The notes beneath the pieces are model-generated. The model made no database searches and had not been told where the DNA came from. It was given only the letters and a program-made list of their open reading frames with translations. From NCBI GenBank assembly GCA_033239125.1, contig BSWB01000001.1, positions 41,699,501-41,763,500 on the forward strand: a DNA stretch of 64,000 bases. The letters run 5' to 3'. The stretch comes from Fagopyrum homotropicum (lineage: Eukaryota; Streptophyta; Magnoliopsida; Caryophyllales; Polygonaceae). The position numbers were made by a program, and so were the translations under genes. This document shows positions 57,237-64,000 of the stretch, one piece after another; position 1 is the first letter of the stretch, and every line of letters begins with the position of its first letter.

Positions 57237-58340
57237 ATTCCTATCCATCCGGATGATCAGGAGAAGACCACTTTCACTTGTCCATGGGGGACATTTGCTT
57301 ATAGGAGGATGCCATTTGGATTGTGCAATGCACCCGCTACCTTCCAGCGATGCATGATGGCTATCTTTTCCGAGTACACAGAGGAGATCATGGAGGTATT
57401 TATGGATGATTTTTCTGTATATGGTTCCTCTTTTGATGATTGCCTATCTAACCTTTCGCTAGTGCTTAAAAGGTGTGTAGACACTAATCTCGTTTTGAAT
57501 TGGGAGAAGTGTCATTTTATGGTTAGTGAAGGCATTGTGCTAGGACACCTCGTTTCTAATCGAGGCATTGAGGTCGATCGCGCTAAGATCGAGACTATTG
57601 AGAAACTCCCTCCCCCTTGTTCTGTTAAGGGTGTGAGGAGTTTTCTCAGGCATGCAGGTTTCTACAGGAGATTCATCAAGGACTTCTCTAAGATTTCTAA
57701 ACCTCTGACTAACCTCTTGAATAAAGATGTTGTTTTTGAGTTTTCGCAGGAGTGTCTTGATGCTTTTTACAGGATTAAGGAAGCGTTGATCTCCGCTCCC
57801 ATTATCCAACCTCTGGATTGGACCTTGCCCTTCGAGATCATGTGCGACGCTAGTGATGTAGCCGTAGGAGCGGTGCTTGGACAAAAGAAGGATGGCCGGA
57901 CCACCACCATTTACTATGCTAGCAAGACTCTAGATGTAGCACAACGCAACTACGCTACCACCGAGAAAGAATTATTGGCGGTTGTATATGCTTTCGAGAA
58001 GTTTCGTTCCTATTTAGTAGGGGCTAAAGTCATTGTCTACACCGACCATGTAGCCATCCGTTACTTGTTGGTTAAGAAAGATGCCAAGCCGCGCCTTATT
58101 CGATGGGTTCTCTTGCTTCAAGAGTTTGATCTAGAGATCCGCGATAAGAAGGGATCCGAAAATTCTGTTGCGGATCACCTCAGCCGGCTACCTACATCTT
58201 CACGCGAGAAGGACGACCCACCCATAGACGATTCATTCCCCGATCAACATTTACACTTGTTGGAGCGTTTGATAGACTTACTTACTTCACCCCACGATGG
58301 AGGTGAAGTATGGGGTGAGGGCACCTCCCACCTCGTTTGA
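57237..58340 (+). pseudogene. Reverse transcriptase end and RNase H (Athila-like)
   Basis: Same frame as the first part. RT motifs are MPFGLCNAPATFQRCMMAIF and the active site VFMDDFSVYG. RNase H follows with IMCDASDVAVGAVLGQ (catalytic Asp), TTEKELLAVVYAFEKFRSYL (Glu), VYTDHVAIRYLL (Asp) and SVADHLSRL. After about 58270 the reading jumps to unrelated sequence and stops at 58338-58340, so integrase is missing. Confidence 0.9.
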
Positions 58341-59127
58341 GACGCATCATGGTCCAGCTAGCGACCTTAAACCAAGCGCTTCTTGGGAGGCAACCCAAGG
58401 TATTGCTTTCTTTTCCCTTTTTCTAGTCTAGCTTAGATAGTTTGCTTTTGCTTTGCTTTGTTTTGTTTTTGGCGTTCTAGACGGATAACAGGAGACATCT
58501 AAGGAAGGAGCATAACTGGAAGGACAGAAGATCCAGAATTTGAGAAGACGAAGTTCGACTGAGGTATCTCGGTTGCCTTCAGAGCACCTCGACCGAGATG
58601 ATTCTTGAGCAACCGAGGCGACTAGGGTTTCTGAAGAACCACCTCGGTCCGTACCACCTCGGTCTAGTCGAGACCATCTCGACCGAGGTGACAGTAGTTC
58701 CAGAAAAGAGTATAAAAGGGGCAAAGAATTCTCTCTCCTCACTTTACTCTTCTCCCTCGACCGCGGCGACAGTTTCACCTCGCCTCCTTCGATTCTTGCT
58801 CGTTTTCAAAGGCTTCGAGGATCCCAGTGCATCATCGATCTGCAAGAAAATCGAACCGATTCGGCCGAACGAGGTAAAACAAAACCGAAACCCTACCTCT
58901 CCGATTTTGCTTCGATTTGAGCTTTGGTTGCCCTTGCATTTGCTGAGAAAAGGCTTAAGTACCCCATAGGAAGCAGTTGTAGTGAATTTGGGGGAAAATA
59001 ATTGAATTTTCAGAAGGAATTAGAAACCCAGTTTTTCGCCTCGGTCCAGTCGAGCTGTGCCTCGGCCGAGGTGATTCTTGAGTGTTGTCAGTTGACCGAG
59101 GTGACCTGACAGTGTGATTTTCTGAAA
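58341..59127 (+). other. Non-coding stretch with dense palindromic motifs
   Basis: Begins with CGCTTCTTGGGAGGCAACCC, a phrase found after pol in this lineage. It holds repeated CTCGACCGAGG-type words at about 58585-58600, 58628-58640, 58655-58672, 58675-58691, and a perfect CCTCGGCCGAGG at 59060-59071. Confidence 0.75.
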
Positions 59128-60501
59128 ATGAGTTCCGACCGGCGCCTTGCCCTCAGAGATAGATCCTCACCTTCCCCTTCTTCCTCTTCTTCCCGACCTT
59201 ACCGCCCGGTGAACCATGAGCGACATCGGGTGGATTATGAGCGTATTTCTGGCCGTCCAGTGATTGCACCACGCTTCGTGGACGTGTTTGCTTTTGATTG
59301 CCTCCAGGTAGACGGAGACCTTAGGAGGATGATTTCTACAGTAGGGCTGGATCAGTTTACTGAGATCCGAGCCCCAACCTATTTGGAGCCCACCTTAGAG
59401 TTCGTTAGCTCCTTCACCTACCTCCCCACAGAGAGATCTGTGAAGTACCGGTTGATGAACCGGAACTTCATAGTGCCACTACAGTACTGGAGAGATATTT
59501 TTGGTTTTCTTGAGCCCACCGCTGTTGACTTCCCATCCCGATCTGTAGCTAGGGAGTTTTGGGGACAGATTGCTCACGTGGTGGAGCACGCAGACAGATG
59601 GCGCCTTGGAGATTCCAGGGAGAAGGTCATCTTCCATTTAGACTTTAGGTTAGCCCACCGGATCTTCAGTGAAACACTTTTGGCGCGTACTGAGACGCCC
59701 CAGAAGATCCGACAGGGAGAGCTTTTCAGTTTGTACTGCATGGTTACTGGAGGTATCCCGGACTTTGGCTTGATGCTGGCAGAGGATCTGCACAGGATCA
59801 AGGCCAAGGCGAAGGGAGACATCTGCTGCGGAGGAATTGTCGCCCACATAGCTAGTTATCAGGACATGGATCTCAGCGCTTGCACGATGGTGGCGGCTGC
59901 CAAGCCGCTTGGGCTACAGGAGATGATTACTCGGCGGATTCTGGTTCCCCGAGGTCTGACTACACCGTACGTGGATATGCCGTGGGAGCTGACTGCACCA
60001 CAGGGGATCAGGTGGTCTGCCCAGTTTACTATTTTTGACCCTCATTATTGGCAGACCGCTTGGGCTCCACTGATGTAGGATTACAAAGAGGCAGCAGCTG
60101 CCCCAGCTGAGGAGGAGGCACATGATGAGGAGACAGTTGATGAGAGAGAGGGTGGAGTCCCGATGGATACAGGGATAGATACTGCAGGGACGAGCGCACC
60201 AGTTATAGATCTGGATGATGAGGATACTGAGCCTGCACCTGCTACTTCTCCAGTGAGACCTGCTAGGCGTAGGACACGCCGACACAGAGATTCAGAGGCT
60301 CACAGTCGGATCGACGACCTAACGGATCAGGTTATTGATTCATATGCTGCTTTGTCACTGGATATCCGCGAGATGCAGGAGCGGCAGCATTACCAGCACA
60401 TGATGGCCAAGATTCAGTTTGAGCACGTCATGGGCTATCCATTCGACCCGTCCCAGTATCCGTACGTGCCACCACCACCACCACCGGATCGTGACTACTG
60501 A
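59128..60501 (+). pseudogene. Athila ORF-1-like / putative plant transposon protein, split by one stop
   Basis: Reading from ATG 59128 is open for 316 codons, stops at TAG 60076-60078, and continues in frame to 60501 (about 457 codons). The Ser-rich N-terminus leads into RPVIAPRFVDVFAFDCLQVD, VKYRLMNRNFIVPLQYWRDI and a long helical part, the pattern of the plant retrotransposon ORF-1 family found downstream of pol in Athila-like elements. The part after the stop has a basic patch (ARRRTRRHRD), a coiled-coil stretch and a proline-rich end. Function is unknown; an envelope-like role has been proposed for this position. Apart from the stop it is the best-kept gene of the element. Confidence 0.8.
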
Positions 60502-61969
60502 GAGCTGCAGGATTTTCTTTCTTATTTTTTTATGCAGTTTAGCTTGTTATCCGGTGAGTACTTTTACCTTAGACTTATTTTGACCCACTGGGACAGTGTG
60601 TCCTAAGTATGGGGTGTTTATCTGATGTATTTGACACTTATGTGATGTATGACTTTACTTGACCGGATATTTATCTATATTTATGCTTCACTTTTGCATC
60701 TATGTGTTTATCTAGGACTACATGCATACTTACAGGTTATTTGATTGAGAAAAACGTCGAAACTGAAAGAAAACTGGTTTTAAAAAAAAAATTTTGGACC
60801 TCGACCGGGGCATTTCTGGCCGAACGAGGTGTTTCACCTCGGTTGACCTAAGAACACCTCGACCGAGGTGGTTTAACTGAGAGTTTTCGAAACGATTTTT
60901 GTGCTTCTTATCTGGATATGATCTCAGTGAAGATTTTGTTTACTGACTGGTTTTGAAATTCTTTATGTGTTTGAAAGATTTTATAATATGTTTAAGTTGC
61001 TAAATTCTTTGTTTGAAATTATTGGCATGTTTAATACTTTGTTTTTATCCAAATTATGTTGAATTTGAAGGTTGACACCGCAAGATAAGTTCTCTCACTT
61101 TCTTCCTGGAAAGACCAAGGCAATTCATTCTTCTCTCTTCTTCTTCTTCTTGATCATGCTTAACCCCTCATATATATTTTGCCTCCCTTTACCTATCCGG
61201 GAATTTGGAAGCAAACGAAGTGGTGAAAGCAAGTGAAGTTAAAGTTGAGAAGTTGGTTGGAAGTGAAAGTGTTAGAAAGTAATAATAGGTTTGGGGAAGT
61301 CAATCATGAAGATAAGTAACTCGGCACCATTCACATAGCCGGGTGTTTGTGTCTTGCCAAAGTCGGATTGAGCGTTCCTAACGGGTCATGGTATGTGCAT
61401 CAAGGGTTTGATGCATCTCAAGAAATTGATGATTGTTGATTTCCTAGGCTTCGGTTATTGTACACCTCTGTCCATGCATCCCAAAAATTAAAGTAAAAAG
61501 AAAAAAAGTGTGAAATAAGCAAAGCTTATTGATGGAAGATGTTGCAAGTCAAAGTGAAAGTGAAGTTTATCCTTTTCCCGGATTCTAGCACCACATTACC
61601 TTACATACATCCCTACCCTACACGTTTCTTGACCTTTCTTTTGGGAAGCCCTTGAGACCTCGAGCTTGTTGATTAACTCGGCGGTTTAAACTGGATTATG
61701 CATGATTAATTTCGATAATTATGACTTATTATGCATTCTATGATTTTATGCAAAGATGAACGACTTTCTTATATTTATAAAACGTTTTGATCATACATTG
61801 ATTTTAAATTTCAGGAAGTATTCTCTTAGAGTGATCTATAATTGTAGCACACCATAAAAATGTTTTTGAAAAACTTTTCATTGATTTTCTTGACTATTAA
61901 TCCATTCTATCTTGTCTTCTATATACGGAACTTGCTTGGGGACAAGCAAGGGCTAAGTATGGGGTATTT
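60502..61969 (+). other. 3' untranslated region of the Athila-like element
   Basis: No gene. It contains CACCTCGACCGAGGTG at 60855-60870 plus relatives at 60799 and 60835. It ends with GGGGACAAGCAAGG...GTATGGGGTATT (61939-61969), the purine-rich tract before the 3' LTR. Confidence 0.75.
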
Positions 61970-63721
61970 TGATAGCATGAATTATAGTCTATATTTTGGG
62001 GTTTTTATGGACGTTTTATCTTCAATAATCTGCATGTTTGTATGTATAATATGTGATTATATTACCATTTCATCTACCTTTGCGAGAATCGAGGTCTACA
62101 CCTAGTTTTGTTGTAATCGTAGGTAAAATGACACGTTTTGCATCGAAAAGGAGCAAAAGGAGCTATGGAGTCATTGGAGCTACATTCAGGAACATAAGGA
62201 ACCATCCAGGAAGCATAGCCATGGATTTAAGATTAACTTTGGACCAGATTTGAGAGATTTCACATTCAGTTGTGACTCACCTCGGTTGACCACAAATTCA
62301 GCTCGACCGAGGTGATCCAGGGGAGCCGACTCGACCGTGGCGAACACTTGGGATGCGGCGAGAATATTTTATTCTTGGCTGAGATCTTTTATCTTTGGAA
62401 AGAGATCTTATATTTTTGGCCTTGGCTCCTGGAAGGAAGAAGATAATTCAGATCCTATATTTTACCTATATTTATGGGATAAGATCTTTCTAAGATATAT
62501 TATCTTTGGAGGGTTATTTTCCTATAAAAAGGGTTGGATTTCCACAAATCCGGGAGGAGGCTATACCACCGATCAGGGTTTATACATCGCTGCGGCCATA
62601 CTCCAGTTGGAAGATTTGAAGAACCTTTTTGAAGGTTGAAGAAGGAAGATTGTAGCCTTTATAGCTTTTGAAGGGTTTAGTAAGATTATCTTAGACTCCC
62701 TTCCTTGTTGTCTTCCTTTGTTGGATTTATATCCAAGGAACGCTTTTGTTGTGATATTTGATTCAGTTATTGAAGTCTTTTCATTAAATTCTTCTTGTTC
62801 AAATATTCACCTTCTTCCCATACATTTGATCATTGCTTTCATGATGATGAGTGGCTAGTTTCCTTGTGCAATTCTAGGGTGATTGGCTGAAGGTTGTGGG
62901 AAAAACAATGATAGAATAATCTTAGATTCCAGTAGGACCCTGAAAGTTCGAGTCTTTAACCTTAACCCTAAGCATCTCGCTCAGTCGATGAACATCTCGG
63001 CCGGGGTGGAATTTGGCTGACCGAGGTAACTTATCTGATCCGAAACTGAGAGTTAAGTGTTAGAGTTTGCCCAATCCTATTCTTATTACACCTTTCCTGA
63101 TTTAATGCAAGCTTAGGATGAGACTTACCCGGTAATTCCTTAGTTTATGCACCTAAGATCATAAGTGTAGGTAGTAAAGGTTTATCCCTTATTGGGGTTT
63201 GAGTGTGCTTTCATCCCATCTTTGTGAGTTAGTCTGAGACTTACCCGGTAAAGGTTGATTCTATTCCCTTAGATGGTGTGTTAGTTTGAGGTTATAGTTC
63301 TTTATCTTAATTCCTTGAGACTTACCATGTAATAGGAGTTACGGTTTTGGATTAGTGAGTAGTGAGACTTACCCGGTGATCTATTCCACTTTAGTAATAC
63401 CTTCCTCATGCAAAAACCTCAGCTTTGTCCGCTTATCTTTAGATCTTGAGTTGGAACCACAACTAGATGCTTTAATCCCTAGAATTGCATATTTCCTTTA
63501 TTGACTTCTATATCATCTTTGATTGTTGTGATTACTTTTTGTGATTAGTATTTACATAAGCATACCGTAATTGGACTTTTTTCACTAAGTCCTTGTGATC
63601 GACCCCTGGAATTCCTTGCTTTTACTACGATTGACCCGTACACTGCGGGTTCGCATACTTGTTTTAAGCTTACGTCTAGGGTTATAAATTTAAAGCTTGC
63701 ACACACCGTTTGGAGCGAACA
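61970..63721 (+). repeat. Right (3') LTR of the Athila-like element
   Basis: 1752 bp, TG...CA ends, followed by the GTTTC duplication at 63722-63726. It differs from the left LTR at a small number of positions, so the insertion is fairly young despite the internal deletions. Confidence 0.92.
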
Positions 63722-63726
63722 GTTTC

Positions 63727-64000
63727 TTATGCCCACAATGGTCTATGGGGCATCCGTCTCGATTGTAATGTCCTTGTTCCGCAATCTTAGTTGAACTCAA
63801 TTCTACTTGTCCCGTTCCAATATTGTTATCTCTACTCCGCACTCTTGTAGTCTCTTGCATGGTTCTTCTAATTCCGTCTCTCGGCCTCGTATGACCGAGT
63901 TCCTTGTACGACCTTCTATTCCTTCTAACTGAACTGACTCAAGAATTTCTTCCTCCTTTGATTGTGCTAGTGGTAAAAATTATCTTCACAACTTTACTTC
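63727..64000 (-). pseudogene. Continuation of gypsy element 3, possible gag zinc-knuckle relic
   Basis: The minus strand near 63790-63725 reads EQGHYNRDGCPIDHCGHKK, with spacing like a decayed CCHC knuckle. This would place the gag/protease boundary of element 3 at the point where the Athila-like element inserted. Weak evidence. Confidence 0.35.

Larger units (their letters stand above)
53998..63721 (+). mobile_element. Athila-like Ty3/gypsy retrotransposon, internally deleted
   Basis: The LTRs start TGATAGCATGAATTATAG at 53998 and 61970. The right one ends GGAGCGAACA at 63721. GTTTC flanks both sides (53993-53997 and 63722-63726). The last 28 or so bases of the left LTR, the primer site and gag are gone: at about 55723 LTR sequence changes directly into protease-side coding sequence. 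Integrase is also missing (junction near 58280-58340). Protease, RT, RNase H and a downstream Athila ORF-1-like gene remain. The RT type and extra ORF place it in the Athila lineage. It cannot move by itself. Confidence 0.9.
45467..64000 (-). mobile_element. Ty3/gypsy retrotransposon element 3 (partial, runs out of the window)
   Basis: Its 3' LTR lies at 45467-51646 (interrupted) and is followed on the right by a polypurine tract (51647-51660) and a decayed interior (51661-53997, resuming at 63727). The matching 5' LTR must lie beyond position 64000. LTR ends (TGTAACACCCC...) and orientation match elements 1 and 2, so the lineage is the same. It hosts a solo LTR (47096-50287) and the Athila-like element (53998-63721). 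Confidence 0.82.

Overview
This window is plant nuclear DNA, almost certainly from a eudicot. It carries an angiosperm receptor-like cytoplasmic kinase gene with GT-AG introns and fragments of plant genes (CSI1, chloroplast shikimate kinase, WOX13). The rest is mostly nested class I and class II transposons of plant-specific lineages. I cannot name the species. No bacterial, organellar, CRISPR, rRNA or tRNA feature was seen.

Layout. Positions 623-19536 form a PIF/Harbinger DNA transposon with matching 18-bp ends and a TAA target duplication. It encodes a Myb/SANT-like ORF1 (frameshifted) and an apparently intact DDE transposase. Next come captured minus-strand fragments of CSI1, WOX13 and shikimate kinase, and an unrecognised minus-strand gene with a C-terminal membrane segment. 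The first intron of that gene holds a 9.8-kb Ty3/gypsy element (8891-18692, target duplication TGCAT). The only ordinary host gene that looks intact is a six-exon RLCK-VII (PBS1-like) kinase at 22098-24886. RNase H relics, a CACTA end (27511) and AT-rich spacer surround it.

Positions 28351-41103 hold a second gypsy element (minus strand, target duplication CCTCG) with recognisable but broken gag-pol. Its integrase region was hit twice by solo LTRs of one family (31273-32902 and 33069-34760, each with its own 5-bp target duplication). Positions 41.1-45.5 kb hold an unrecognised gene relic and an LTR-like block. A third gypsy element starts at 45467 and runs past the window end. Its 3' LTR is split by a solo LTR of the same family in the opposite orientation (47096-50287, target duplication GAAAG). 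Its degenerate interior is split by an Athila-like element (53998-63721, target duplication GTTTC) that keeps protease, RT, RNase H and an Athila ORF-1-like gene but has lost gag and integrase.

How it works together: mainly a record of nested insertion. The Harbinger transposase would act on its own TIRs together with ORF1. The gypsy and Athila-like elements look unable to move by themselves. The most unusual signals are family-specific CG-rich palindromes scattered through the Athila-like element and the related solo LTRs, the multi-gene capture by the Harbinger element, and a composite LTR that contains a second PPT/LTR start.
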